A stretch of DNA of 64,000 nt from Asterella californica (taxonomy: Eukaryota; Streptophyta; Marchantiopsida; Marchantiales; Aytoniaceae). Made by a program: the position numbers and the translations under genes. The stretch spans positions 1,736,001-1,800,000 of the forward strand of contig JAYKYS010000010.1 of NCBI GenBank assembly GCA_036924285.1, in the 5' to 3' direction. The notes under the pieces are model-generated. The model saw only the letters and a list, made by a program, of their open reading frames with translations, did not search any database and was not told the DNA's origin. Shown piece by piece: positions 43,899 to 56,141 of this stretch (within the stretch, counting starts at the first letter, position 1; every line of letters begins with the position of its first letter).

Positions 43899-44380
43899 AA
43901 AACTTAAGAATGCTTCTCAGTAGACAATGCTAGTTTTCATACCAGCTCGTAAAGAATTGATGAAACAGGTCAAAGTATTTTCAATATCTTGACCCTCTTC
44001 TTAAAATAACCTCCTCGGCTATGTTAGGTTTTATTGTTAGGGTGTTACCGTAAACATTTTTTTCTAGCCCGGTTTTTAACTCTCTCATGTTGCGTTGAGG
44101 GTTGATAATAATCCTGTTCTGTAGACTAGCCGTGTTTTTGTTCCTCCAGCAGGGTGAGCAAGGTTCCATTCTAAGTCCATTGTTTCCGGAAGCAGTTTGG
44201 TGAAAGGAACATTTTTCTTTTGAATTCCTATTTTGTCCTCTCACACGAGTCGTTGTGACGTTAGCTTCAAGTATGACGGTCGCGTGCAAGCAGATAATGA
44301 TGTATCAGTTAGAAAAGAATCTAATGTAATAAAATAACTTCAATCCGGTCACGGTAATTTTTCGTTTATCAGAGAGTTGA
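43899..44380. other. A+T-rich spacer
   Basis: No gene recognised; a minus-strand frame at 43981-44289 has no domain pattern. The last 30 bp hold a copy of the CAGAGAGTTGAGA string that recurs right of repeat R8. Confidence 0.45.
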
Positions 44381-44735
44381 GAATATGCATGCAATCTGAA
44401 CTTCTGGGAACAATCTGTTATCCTTTTGTTATCAGAGAATTATATAAATATTAAATAAGATATATACACTAAGTAAATTAAAATAATTAAAATATTCCAT
44501 AGATGTTATTTGTTAATCTATGTCTGGAAAGACGGGGAGAGCAGGAAAAAACCAATAAATCTTGTGTGGATCGTCGCGCTTCAGAAAGTACAATTCTCAT
44601 GAGTATGTACTCATGAATACATAACTCTAATCAGAGGTTTAATTTTATACTTAACCTTTCCGGCAGGAAGAATTAGATATTAAATTAAACATGCATTTCT
44701 CCTCTTCCGAACTCGGAAGAGGGTGAATATGCATG
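44381..44735 (-). repeat. Paired-hairpin repeat, full unit R8
   Basis: The unit runs from GAATATGCATGCAATCTGAAC to GGGTGAATATGCATGC. Hairpin B is at 44638-44689 (TTTAATTTTATACTTAACC with TTAGATATTAAATTAAA, loop GGCA). Hairpin A is at 44691-44735 (CTCCTCTTCC, loop GAACTC, GGAAGAGGGTGAATATGCAT). A perfect TCATGAGTA-TG-TACTCATGA palindrome lies in the body near 44598. Just outside each end is a CAGAGAGTTGAGA / CAGAGTTGAGA direct repeat (44370 and 44748), either a further unit boundary or a short terminal repeat. Confidence 0.7.
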
Positions 44736-44759
44736 CTCATCTCAGAGTTGAGAAAATCC

Positions 44760-47700
44760 CGGTTCCTTCCTTGTACCGGAAACTGCATATTGTGATGATA
44801 AACAAAAACTAATGTATCCCGAAAAACTGTGTGCGTTCACACCCTTTAGTCTCTTATGAAGGAATATGAAGTGATAAAATAGCTTCACTATTCCAGTCTA
44901 CTCCTCAATGTTGTTTGTGAGATCTTCATGTATGTGAGACTCTATAATAACTCATCCCTCATTCTCAAGCTAATAACTTTAGTGCGTAACAATATTCGTG
45001 TGGAAACAAGAACAAGAAAACCGCTATGCAAAAGAATAGACACACACACATTTAACAATCAGCAAAGTATATATACAAAATGATATTTGAATCCATGATA
45101 TCCATTATTGACCTTAAGTGTAAACATCATATAGCTGGTCACTTTGAACAGATGGAGCAATCTTCTTTACATTCGAGAATCACACTTCGAGCATATGAGA
45201 ATCGACAACCTAGACTGACATAACTTCACCATAGATCGGTGGATTCTTAACCTAGTCCAAGCTGTCACTAAGCAAGGTTGAAACCCTTAGCCCGGACTTT
45301 TCATATTCTACAGTTTTTAGTTACGAATATACATAAAATACTCGTTTTTATTATAAATTTGAAAAATACATTCTATCTTTTTAAATTTCGAATTTAGAAA
45401 TTATTTTAATTCTAATACCTTTTGTTTATAAAAATCAAAAGATAATTATATTTCTATTTACCTTTATATTCTATATATTTTACATTTTCATCGTCAAGTC
45501 CTCCCTCTATTATAAAATTTTGTAAAGTATGTTTAAGATTCTTAAACTAGTTACAAAATTTAGATTAACACTTTAAATGAGATCTATATTGTTGGATAAT
45601 TATCATCCCAACCTACATCTTATAAAAGCTTGAGACTAAAAGAAGAAATCAGCACTACTTAACACTATCAAGACTTGCAGCACGTGTCGAGATTTTGGCA
45701 ATGACAAGAAAACAAGTCTAGAAAGGAAGTGACAAGAGACCTCAAGAATCAAATAAACGATTTAATGTGACTGGTGAGACGAACCGTGTTAACACGGACT
45801 CTGTTTACGGTAGTCGAGGTAAAGATGTTGGAGGTCCCCCAGTACTTCAGAGTCTATAGGGAAACTGAACGTGAAGAATTTCCAGCCACCACCAAAATCG
45901 CAGATTCTTGGGTTTCGAGACGTTTTGGGACTAACGTGCAATGCCATGGGAGATAGCACTGTAGCCATGGATGGATCAGGGAGCTGGCTCGGTACTTATA
46001 AAAATAAAGCTATTACTATGTCCTTTGTCGACATCGGATTATCCTTTGTGGGTAACCACAACGTACCTGGAACAGATTCACACGACAACGACTTTTTGCA
46101 CCTCCAACTAAGAGCAGGAGGGTTTGAATCTTAGACCTTTCGCTTACAGGTCTAAGATGGTTGAGATAATCAAAAGTCTACGTATAGATCTGGTACCACG
46201 AGATTGTACATGGAGATTGTAGTCGCATACGGGCGAGAGGTAAAGGAGAAGCTAGTGTGCCAACAAGCGATTGCTCGCTAAGATTTCACAATTTCGGTGC
46301 AGCAAGTAGAGCGGGAGAACGTAATTATGGATGTTGCTTATTTCGTCCGGGTTACTTATTCCACACAGTAACTTCCACTCCTAGTTTCATCTTTCAGAGT
46401 TTGATAAGACGATCATGGAAGTCTTTGACGACATCTTAAGACCGAAGACTTTGAGTGTATGACATGACCTCTCGCACGTAAGTAGACATCGTTACAGATA
46501 TGTGACAGGGTGGATTTATTATCTATGTAGGAGATTACTCCGGCAGCCTTTTTGGGTAGTTAGGCTCTCTCAGCACCTTGGCTCTATTTTCGTTTTCTCA
46601 TGCGAGATAGAATATTCTAGAGAGCTATATGATAGAAGTGGAGGATGGTTCTTACCCACTACAGATGTGTCTTCGTGAGACAAGAGATAGTTTGACTCTT
46701 GAGACACGTGAGACATATCCTCGATTTGATATCTTAACTACCAACAGATCCTGCGGATTGCAGTCCTCTTTGACGAGACATTACTTCCAACAAGTTCTTC
46801 ATGTGTTCTTAGTTTATTCTTCCATCTCACTGAATACTAGAGCTGGACTCCGCTCTTGTTCGGACAAGAACCATGCTCTTCACTCATAGCTCGACCTTGC
46901 ATTAGAGCGTTCTGACTCGCTCCGACTATCTTCTCTATAGCGATGAAGTTCCGCCTAGGCTTGGTCCAGCTTGCTGCTTCGACATTGTCCATCTGCTAGT
47001 GCGATGTCTCGCTCGACATCTCAAGTCGACACCTTGCTCATTGTCCTCACAGTAGAGAGCGGATAGCTACTCATGATGTCATCAAAGACGTTGTGTTTGC
47101 TAAAGCACAGGTAGCTGTTACATGACGTGGAGAGAGCGTTAGTATGTTCTTCAGACAAGAGAGTCAATGAGAGTTGATATGTACATGATGAGAGAGAATC
47201 AGGTATCAGTGGCAATGTGATTGTCATGGATCTGTACAAGTGATCACCCATCTCCTTAGGTAAATTATTTTATTAAATTATATTAGATGCCATAACAAAT
47301 GGCATCCGCTGATCGAGACCTTCGGACCTCGGAATTTAGTCATATTAGCGAAATTTAGTCATTTAGCAATGCTTCCTTCATGTTAGCGAGGCGATTTCAG
47401 GTACTATATCTATTGGAAGCAATTTGATGGCTAAATGATAGCTTGGCTCTTTTTGAATGGGCTGCAAGCGTGACGACAGCAGCGAAGGTCACCAAATATA
47501 AGTTATGCAGGAGAGACATCGCTTCATTTCTCTAGCCTTGGAGATATATGGAACAACAGTCTCGGAGTTCGACGTTTTTATTCGAGATTGTGTCACAGTA
47601 TATCATGAAAAAAGTCAAGGGTATCACTTTCTCTTCTTTTTTGCATTACTTATGTTAGACAATGAGTTTTCATTGCTCGACAGAGAGCTGTAGTAAGCGC

Positions 47701-47848
47701 CACGGAGAACATTTGTAGTAGACGATGCTACTTCAAGTACACGCAATAGGTTACCTTAGAACTACTGATTGCGTTGCTTAGCCACTATGTTCTCCTCTCT
47801 TCGGGGCGTTGGTTGTTTAGCCCTTCGGGTACCTCTTTCCCTTGTAAG
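44760..47848. other. Intergenic DNA, no gene seen
   Basis: A+T-rich to about 45700, then of mixed composition. Notable local structures are a perfect CCGTGTTAACACGG palindrome near 45782 and a CTTAGACCT/AGGTCTAAG hairpin near 46131. Neither belongs to a recognised element. The frames at 45774-46134 and 46629-46889 show no family signature. Confidence 0.5.
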
Positions 47849-47905
47849 GCTTGTAAGGCTTTATGGTGTCCTTCCATCCGTTGGCTGTTCATTGCGTCGC
47901 GTGTT
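47849..47905 (+). repeat. Short dispersed repeat, copy 2 (partner at 22147)
   Basis: Shares CTTGTAAGGCTT, GGTGTCCTTCCATCCGTTGG and TGTTCATTG.GTC with 22147-22205 in the same order and orientation. Confidence 0.5.
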
Positions 47906-50900
47906 TCTCTAGTTATGGATGTTTGTTAGTTAATTCATCTGCTCGTCCTGCATCTGATCCGACGCTGCAGAAACAGAAGCTGCTGCTAAAGAGCGTGAGA
48001 AGCCAGTCGGTCAAGTCAGCCATGGCTTCACGACTCTCATTCGCTCCACTGTGGAACCGTAAGGGTTTAGGAACCGAATTTGAACGAGGAAGAAATTTGG
48101 TGGCGTCTCTGTTCGTCTTTCTACAAACATACATCCTCGAGCTCGAGACTCTAGTCCCTGTATCGTACATGTATATCACAGCTCTGATCGAATCTCTCAA
48201 CACCCCGAGACTCCATAGTCGTTGGCTGGTCTCGGTGTCGCTCTTCTGTCAAAGTAACAACGACCGACTTCCTCCTCTGATTCCGTGCTCTCACACTTGA
48301 GAGAGACTGTTGATATCCTCACCTCACTTCTTCTGCTCTTGTGCATAGCGTGCGCCTAGGTTGTAATCTCGTAGCCTTTCTGATGAGCCTATCCTTCCAC
48401 ATACAACAGTCTTCTGGAATCATTCACTGCTGCCCCGCCGGCTGAAATTTGTACGAGAGAGTGCCCTAGGCCTGAGGTGTGTACCTCCTTCAAAAGCACA
48501 ATCAAGTCCAAAAGACACAACGCCATAAAGATGCAGCCAAAGCTTTGGTCTACTAGAGAAAAGATCTGATCACGCTTTCCTCCTGCTGCTGCTCTTGCTG
48601 CTGCTAAGGTACACTTTGCTGGAGAAAGAAAGAACCAAACAGAAAGGGGAAGCCAAGGAAAGATACCCCCGAGTCGGCGCACAATCTCATATTTCGACAG
48701 TGCTGCTAGCGCATCATCATGGTATTTTCAGCTTCTTCAACACTCGACGACGACGACTCGAACGCTGGTAAGTCATAATGGTCCGAAGTTTCCGTATGGA
48801 TTTGTTTGAGAGGTGCATCCTGGAGCTTTTGAGATGGCTCGAGCCAATCGTCATTCGTCAGGAAACAAGTGTCTGCTTTACGCTTTTGGGTGCTACAGAG
48901 GAATCTGCCAAGAGGAGGGGGGAGAGATGAAGATGAACTGTACGGCTATAAGAGAGTGTCACCCTGGGAAGCGATAATCCCCTCAAGACACGCTTATATA
49001 CTGCACATGCCGCCGCTATAGAGAGAAACACACTCTCCTTACTATTTGAGGCTACCGATCATAAAACGAACACGTTAAGTACAAGCATCCTCGAACCCTC
49101 TCGATTGTCTTTGAAGCAAGGGGCTTTGAGTAGAAGCTGAGCGTCCGAGGGCACTTGACGGCTGATGGAATCGACTGAAACGAGCCTGATAGTATTGTCT
49201 TGAACTTGTGCAGGCATTCAAGCGGCTAAATAAAGTGGAAGAGCTCCACAATGAACACGAGTGAAGCCTAACTACCACAGGTTTATGAAGTTGAAGCAGA
49301 GCCCGGGGAAACATATTAAGCACACCAACCCTAAGAGCTCTTAGAATTCATAACTGCAAGGACACAGTCCGTCCTGCTCGAAGTCCTATCGATCGGTTCC
49401 TCCTCCTCTCACATGTTTTGCAGATTCTGAAGTAAAAGCAGCAAAAGGGTAGCCATCAACAATCAACCGAATCCACGGTAAGCAAACGATTTGATTAACA
49501 GTACATCTTTAATTCCGAACTGAATTTGGGAAAGATGATTGTGGAGGAAATCGACACTGTAGAGAAAATCTTCAACCGGCAGTTTGCTTCTGATGACAAA
49601 ACTGAGATTTTACTCCATAACAACAGGATACTGTAGAACTGTCACTAGAAGCAAGCCTGCCTGCCATGAGCTCACTGTGTGGATGAGCGTTACAAGAAGT
49701 TTATTTCTCGCCCACTTCCCAGACTCATTGTTCATCTCATTAAACGGAATGCGACGACCGTTTTGACACTAAGAAACGAGTTGGCTCCCCTTTCCTAAAA
49801 GACTCGAGAGGACCAATCGGCTCCCTGTATGTTATCATAACTCTCGCTCGTGATTTCTTCTGGATATCGACGACCTCGATGTGTCTCTCACTTGCGAATC
49901 CAGTTGTACGGTTCGTCCAGACTCCAGAGTTCGCTTTTCTCTCGTGTCTGACTCAGTGTTTCCTACTCTACGAACTTCATCGGGTGATTCGGTGACCGCC
50001 ATATCTATCCGATTAATAATCAGTTACACAATCGAGGTCTTACCAGATGTCGATAGGGAGTAAATGTACAGTATTGGGATCACGAAAGTTTCGTAACCTT
50101 TTCTGATGGAGATGGAGATGCAGTAAGGTAGAAGAGAAGTTCATACTTTTCAGTAATGGCTAATGCTAAACTCCCACTGTAAGGTTGTCAAGGCTTAAAC
50201 ATTTCGGGGCTGTCCTGTGGAAAAACAAATTGTCGATTTCGAGTGATTCATGGGCACACTAAACTTCATGTTCATATCAGTTTTCTGAAGTCAGTCAAAC
50301 GAGTATTGGGGTCGTACGACTTACTCTTTTCAGCTACTATACTGGACAAGTGTACGTACAGTACAATCTCTACGCTTGCATGCATGTATATGTTATGGCC
50401 CTATGGGCTGATGTCCGTAGCACATCGACCGTTGGCTCGTGACCTGACCAATACCATCAGCAGAGCATTGAACGGCTCGATGTGCCTGGGACTGAAGATA
50501 GCATCCGACAGTCTGTTCAGTCCCTTTGAGTACTTCCTTCCGACACTACTGTAGCTAGTAGCCCTGGCCCCTCCCTGCAGCGACGACGAGAGAATCCAAT
50601 TCATTTGGTGGCAGGCCATTATTTTACGCGCATTGCCAACGGGAGGGGACGGAGGGACGGGAGGCCCCAGTGAGCCAGCCACCAAACTTTTGGATAGAGT
50701 ATTCAGCTATTCAGCTACCATCACGAACGAACCGCGACGATTGACGAAGTCAGTGCAGAACTTACGAACGAATGAAGGAACGAACGCACGCACAGCATAC
50801 TTCACAACAGCGAATATACTGTAAATAGACGCTATTGATGAGGGCGACAGTTCTGGCTTGCGCCCGCTCTTTTCGGTGAGATATATATTCTTACCCCTAC

Positions 50901-52400
50901 ATACTCTGCTCTCGAGGCTATATTGTTGTCTTCCTCTGTCCACGTTGTGCCTCCGCGCTGCTCGAGGCTGGGAATAATCAAAATGCTATCTCAACTTGGA
51001 GCGACATTCTCTGCTACTCTCGCCATGTGCTGCTTCCTCGTCGGGCCCGCCACAGTAGCAGTTCGCAGTCTACATCCCAACTGGGTTCTTTTATTCGACA
51101 GGGTTCGTTCGATCTTCTTTTCCTCTATCCGAAGTACTTTTTCCCGTCACTCTGTGGGTCAATAACATTCTGACCTAGCAAAACAGCCGACTGGACAGCA
51201 ATTCCTGTCATGGCAAGGCAAAACCTCGAGTTTAAGATCACGTTCGATCTATCGATCCATAGCAGAATGTGCTACAGCAGTGAAATCCTGCTGCTGTATT
51301 ATGTAAGAAAGATATTGGTGGTGTAGTGAAACCGACACACGTTTCGTTCATATATCCATTAGTATCTTGTTTCTCGTCCATGTTCTGTTCGTAGCATCAC
51401 TGAACGAACGAGCGAACGAACTGAAGGCTGTTCGCAGACGCGACTTGAATGACACCCTTCGAGATTAGTTCCAGCGTAGGACCTACAGAGTCCAGACGCC
51501 AGAGTGCGAGGAGTGCTGTACACGAACGATCTCGTGCAAACAAGCGAGTGAAATGATAGCTAAGAATGCGCCATCATGACCGGGATATCGTGCTCTCGCG
51601 CACGCTCCGAGACTCATGTCCGTCCGTCCTCCACCTGTTCGAAATCTCGCGGGTCACCCCAGCCGGCAGGGCAAGCAAGGCGCTAAGGCGCAGCAGAGGA
51701 GCGCCACACGAAACCCACGGCTGACTGCCTTACGGCTCAAAGCATGATGGTGGAACAGTTAGTCGGTCAGTGACTCATTCAGTCAGTCAGCGCGCCGCAA
51801 GAACAGGTGAGGAGACTCTGCGTCGCAGTTTCGGTGGCGCAGCTCCGTGGGAGTGCTACATCTGAGCAGGAGCCGAACTCGAAATATGCTATGAACGAAG
51901 GAACGAATAGCGACGACAGACAGCCAAGTTGAGGCCAATCTGGCCTTTCGGACAAAAAAAGCTCAAAGGCAAGTCGTCATCTTCGCTCATCGACGTCAAG
52001 CGTGTTCTGGCAGCGTTCCAAAAGCTGCGCGAGGGGGAGTCCGAAAGATCTTTAGACACACTCATCAGCTTTCAGAGAGACGAATGGAAACCGCCCACCC
52101 CACCAAGAAAAAGTGGTGATCATAATTCGAGCAAAGTTCTCCGCATACACGACGAGCTCATCAAACACACGGCCTTCTCTTCTACGATGCGCATGCATGC
52201 CCTCCACTTGTGCCCACAGCCATAGCACTTGAAATGGATCATACAACATTTACAGAAAAGAATAGCTCTTCTCGAACAGAATACCAAAACGATTCTACTG
52301 GAGTTAATTCGGATATCTTGAAAAGAAAGGTGAATTGCAACAAAACTCACATTAATCACGAGACAAAACTTGTGAGTATGTATGATGGAACACTGGAAGC
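47906..52400. other. Intergenic DNA with tetranucleotide tracts
   Basis: No recognisable gene. Imperfect GAAC/CGAA tetranucleotide tracts recur near 50727, 50761, 51402 and 51894, and a CAGT run near 51768-51790. Frames at 47863-48300, 50923-51165 and 51929-52225 lack family signatures. Part may be distal regulatory or 3' flanking DNA of the kinase gene. Confidence 0.45.
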
Positions 52401-52815
52401 ACCACCGCCGCAGGCAGGCAGGCAGGCAGGAAGGAAGAAAGGAAGGCAGGCAGTGTACAATGGGGCGGCAACAACTCACAAACATCGGCAGGCACGAACA
52501 ACTAAATCTCTCTCTCGCTCTCGCTCTCTCTGTCTCTCGTGCCACAAGCTTTGAACAAAACGCCTGTTCCAGTGCGGTTCAGCTGACAGAACAGGAAACC
52601 AATGTATTTTTGTGGGATCACATCTGTTATTTGCAAATGTAGAAAAATAATCAGCTCTGAAAATCACTAGGTTTAAAGCGGGTGATTGATTAGCTCTACA
52701 CTCTGGGGGATGATGGGAACTATGATACAGTGCTTGACCTGAGCTTCTCAAGCACAACTCGATCGAAAAGGGAGGTGCTTGCTTGCTTTCTTGCTTGCTT
52801 TCTTGCTTGCTTCTT
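52401..52815. repeat. Cluster of simple repeats
   Basis: Three microsatellites lie close together: (GGCA)n/(GGAA)n at about 52411-52453, a (CT)n-rich tract at about 52507-52538, and (CTTG)n/(CTTT)n at about 52776-52812. They lie a few hundred bases past the 3' end of the minus-strand kinase gene. Confidence 0.75.
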
Positions 52816-53170
52816 CAGTGCCTGACAATTTCGAATCACCCGTAGCCACGCCACCACTGAGCTGCCATGGGAGTCAAGAACCCTTGTGGCATTTTTACCT
52901 AGCTAGGGGCAGCTACCAGCACACAGAAACAGTCGTCCGACGGTAAAACCCCACCAGCCGCCGCTCATCGGGTACACTCACTCAGTCTTAAAGCATTCCA
53001 GCTAGTGAAGCAACGACTACTACTCCCTGCCACAAACGCTTCCTGGCAGCGAAACATGAAGGGCAGGGAGGAGGACTATGCATACAGATGATCAGAGCGG
53101 AAGCCGGAACCTACAGTAGTGGAGTGGGTAACCATTACAAGAGAGAAGAAGAATGTAGACGACAGAGTGT

Positions 53171-56141
53171 TTAGAAGAAATCGAAGTCCAGATATGAGCC
53201 TCCGGAGGACGAATTGGGCACATCTGGAGGAGCTGTCGACTCTACGGCTGCTTTCTTCTCGACGGGGGGAGGAGTTTCGACTTTCGGTTGCGGCGGTGGG
53301 GGTGCTTCCTTCACCTCCTTCGCCTCCTTCCTCGAATGAGAAAGTTCGAGCTCGAACGGCTTGGGAATGTCCGGCGGCGTCGTACATCGAATCAGAGCCC
53401 AATTCACCCCCTCGAAAAACGGATGCTGCTTGATCTCGGCAGCACCTCTCTTGAATGCAAGCCTGTGCATGGGCTCCTTCACCAGGAGACCTCTTATCAA
53501 ATCCCGCGCAGCAAAGCTCACTCCTGATGTCTCTGGGAACTTGAGCGGTTGTCCGACCACGTTGAAAAGAGTGGCACGATTCCCTGTTCCCTTGAACGGA
53601 GTCTTCCCGTGCAAGAGTTCGTACAGAAATATCCCAAACGTCCACCAATCCACTGCACTGCCGTGGCCCTCGCCCTTGATGATCTCCGGAGCGAGGTACT
53701 CGTGGGTACCCACGAACGACATAGATCGGGCTGCTGTTGGTTCGGCAATGAGCTCCGGGAGAGGTGAAACTTGATGATGCACATCAGACTTCATCCTCGA
53801 CGATTTAGTCTTCTCTGGCTTGGATTTCTTCGTTCTTGAGAGGATCATTCGAGGAACGAAGCAAGACGGCTGAACGCAAGCCGGCTGTATGCAGGCGGGA
53901 GTGACACAAGACGGCTCCACGCATGAAGGCGTGATGCAGTACGCTGGAATTCTTCGTGAGGGATCCGTATCACTCCACGAAGACCTCACCAGCGTTGGGC
54001 TGACCACACATCTCAGCGAAAGGTCGAAATCCGAGAGCATGATGTGCCCATCTTCTCTGACAAGGACATTCTCCGGCTTCAAATCTCTGTACACCACACC
54101 CATCATATGAAGATACTCCAACGCCATCAACACCTCAGACGCGTAAAACCTGTTCAACACAAATACAAGACGTGCTTTTAATTGTAAGGTTCGAACGAAT
54201 CCAGATGCAGCGGCTTAGCTCCTACCTTTCCAATCCGTCAAAGATACGTACACTTAAGCTACGAGTGTAACCTGGACGTCGACGTACAGGAAAGGTGAAG
54301 AAATTCGCAGCTAGAACCAACGGAGAAGTTCGCACAGTGCACTCTCTAACTGTGTTCATGACTAGAAATAGAAATCGAACTGAATTAAATCTCAGATAAT
54401 TCTCCAGTCTGGAAGTCAAAACTTCCTGATGGGAACAACAACTCATGCTTACAGCCGTCATCCTGTACGCTGGAGACCTGTGACATGTCATACGCACGTT
54501 CGGAAATTGCAGCTGAGAGGTGCTGCTCGTGGTGAGAGGAATAGCTGCGGAAATGTGACTATCTACAGTCATTCTAAGCTGTAGGAACTGGAGGTCCCTC
54601 GATATAAATTTAAGAAACGCTCGCTCCTTGAGGTCGGATGGATGGGAAAATTTACGGAATTTCATCAGGGAGGGTCTGGTGAACTGGGATCAAAATAGGG
54701 TTCACGAAAACGAGAGAACTAATGTTCAAATGACGACAGAAAGCAGGACCCCACCTACACGATCTACATTTGCCAACCTTAACATGAGAGCACTAAAAAA
54801 GGGACCGATTGACTATATGAGGACGTGCCCCTTACAACCGCGTGAGAGCCTTTCGTCCCTCAAGCAGTGGCACATCAGAACTCAGTCCTACAGGTAACTC
54901 TGATAACAATCCAGCGCAAGGTGCCTCCGGATCTCCATCTGAACTACAGAGCGAGTCGATAAAGTCTGTCAATTATAACCCCTCCCCAAAATTCGGCCCC
55001 TGTTTAACAGGGAAGCCCCCGCCCGAAGAAACTGAGAAGCACCCATCCGAGGGAACGAAGCTCGGGATGTTCTGCGCTATCCACAAATACCCGACAGATG
55101 GAATCAGCTCGAAGACTTACGACAGGAAGAAGAGAAGTCTGTAGTCCTTCTCAACCGAAAGGACCCATTAACAGGAGGAGGCTGGAAGGGCCCCGTCGTG
55201 GTCAAACCTACTTCACCTGCTCAGAGGCGAAGTCGATCATTGAAATGGAGAGACTGAAAACTAAATGTCACAACGATTGCGGGACGAGCGGGGGAACAGA
55301 AGCGCTCGATGCCACCAGCTGCACAAAACACCAAAACAAGCGATGCGTAGAGGCTTAGCGTAGCGTACCGAGCTGCAGACTCCGTGAAATGTTTACCCGG
55401 TTGCCTCTGGCGGAGAGTGTGCAGATCGCCTCCGGTGCAGAACTCCATGACGAGGCACGAGAACTTCTCGGTCTCGAAGTGAGTGTAGAGTGTAGGAAGA
55501 AAAGGATGATCCAGCAAGGCCAATATCTCACGCTCTGTTTGAGCTCGCAGGAGCTTCTTTCGGCTCGCGAGCGAGCCTTTGTCCATGACCTTCATAGCGA
55601 AGTAGCAATTGCTGGACCTCAGTTCAGCCAAATACACACTGCCAATGTCTCCACAACCCAATCGCTTGAGAAGTTTGAAGTGACTCAACCCCATAGCCCC
55701 ATCCCGATGTTTCACGGCCTGAATCGCCTCCCACCGCTTATCGTTCGCCTTATGGGGCTTGTTGTTCCCGCTGTTGAAGCTTATGCTGCTAGTGAAGCTC
55801 TCATTGCTGTCACTCACACCGCTACTCGTACTAGCCCGACTAACACTGCTGCTTTTCACGCTCTCGCACGACTCAAGCCTTCCACTACTCTTGGCACCAC
55901 CGCTAACCTTCGTCCCGTCCATATTCCCGTCGCTAATCTTCCCACTCACGCTCGTCTTCGCACTATTGCTGCCCGTGCCGCTACTGAGACTACTTTTAGT
56001 GTTGGCATCAATGCTGCTGTTGTTCGAACTCGGAGTCTCGCTCGTGGGCGCCGAATTGTGGTCCCAGCTGCTTACATTCCCCCCATTCTCCGCGCTAGTC
56101 ATTTCCTTATGAAACGCTCCAGTGATCACCGAAGTTGTCAT
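53171..56141 (-). CDS. AGCVIII protein kinase, D6PK/PVPK1 type (2 exons, 583 aa)
   Basis: A Ser/Thr kinase of the plant AGC family whose relatives phosphorylate PIN auxin exporters at the plasma membrane. Exon 1 is 56141-55369 and exon 2 is 54149-53171; the 1217-bp intron is GT-AG and splits an Arg codon (258). Residues 1-130 are Ser-rich. Kinase motifs: GCGDIG (162-167), K184, E203, YRDLKPEN (278-285) and DFD (298-300) instead of DFG, diagnostic of AGCVIII. The insertion before the activation loop (about 301-399) has six Cys at exact five-residue spacing (329-354) and a polybasic run (363-378). APE is 411-413. The C-terminus FDFF is a PDK1-docking hydrophobic motif. ATG 56141 follows an in-frame TGA upstream. 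PVPK1, KIPK and D6PK cannot be separated by eye. Confidence 0.93.

Noticed and set aside
47863..48300. 145-codon plus-strand frame
   Set aside because: It starts inside a dispersed repeat shared with 22147-22205 and shows no domain pattern.
48718..48771. ATG followed by 16 codons and a GTAAGT donor-like site
   Set aside because: The nearest acceptor-like site (near 49212) leads straight into an in-frame stop, so no sensible spliced product results.
49819..49831. 13-nt match to the core of plant miR160 (GGCTCCCTGTATG)
   Set aside because: Only positions 6-18 of the microRNA match, and no complementary arm able to form a precursor hairpin is visible within a few hundred bases on either side.
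50983..51165. 60-aa frame with an N-terminal hydrophobic segment (MLSQLGATFSATLAMCCFLV)
   Set aside because: It superficially looks like a signal-anchored small protein, but there is no recognised family, no continuing exon and no supporting context.
53119..53774. Several plus-strand frames across the kinase exon
   Set aside because: They are shadows of the minus-strand kinase coding sequence.
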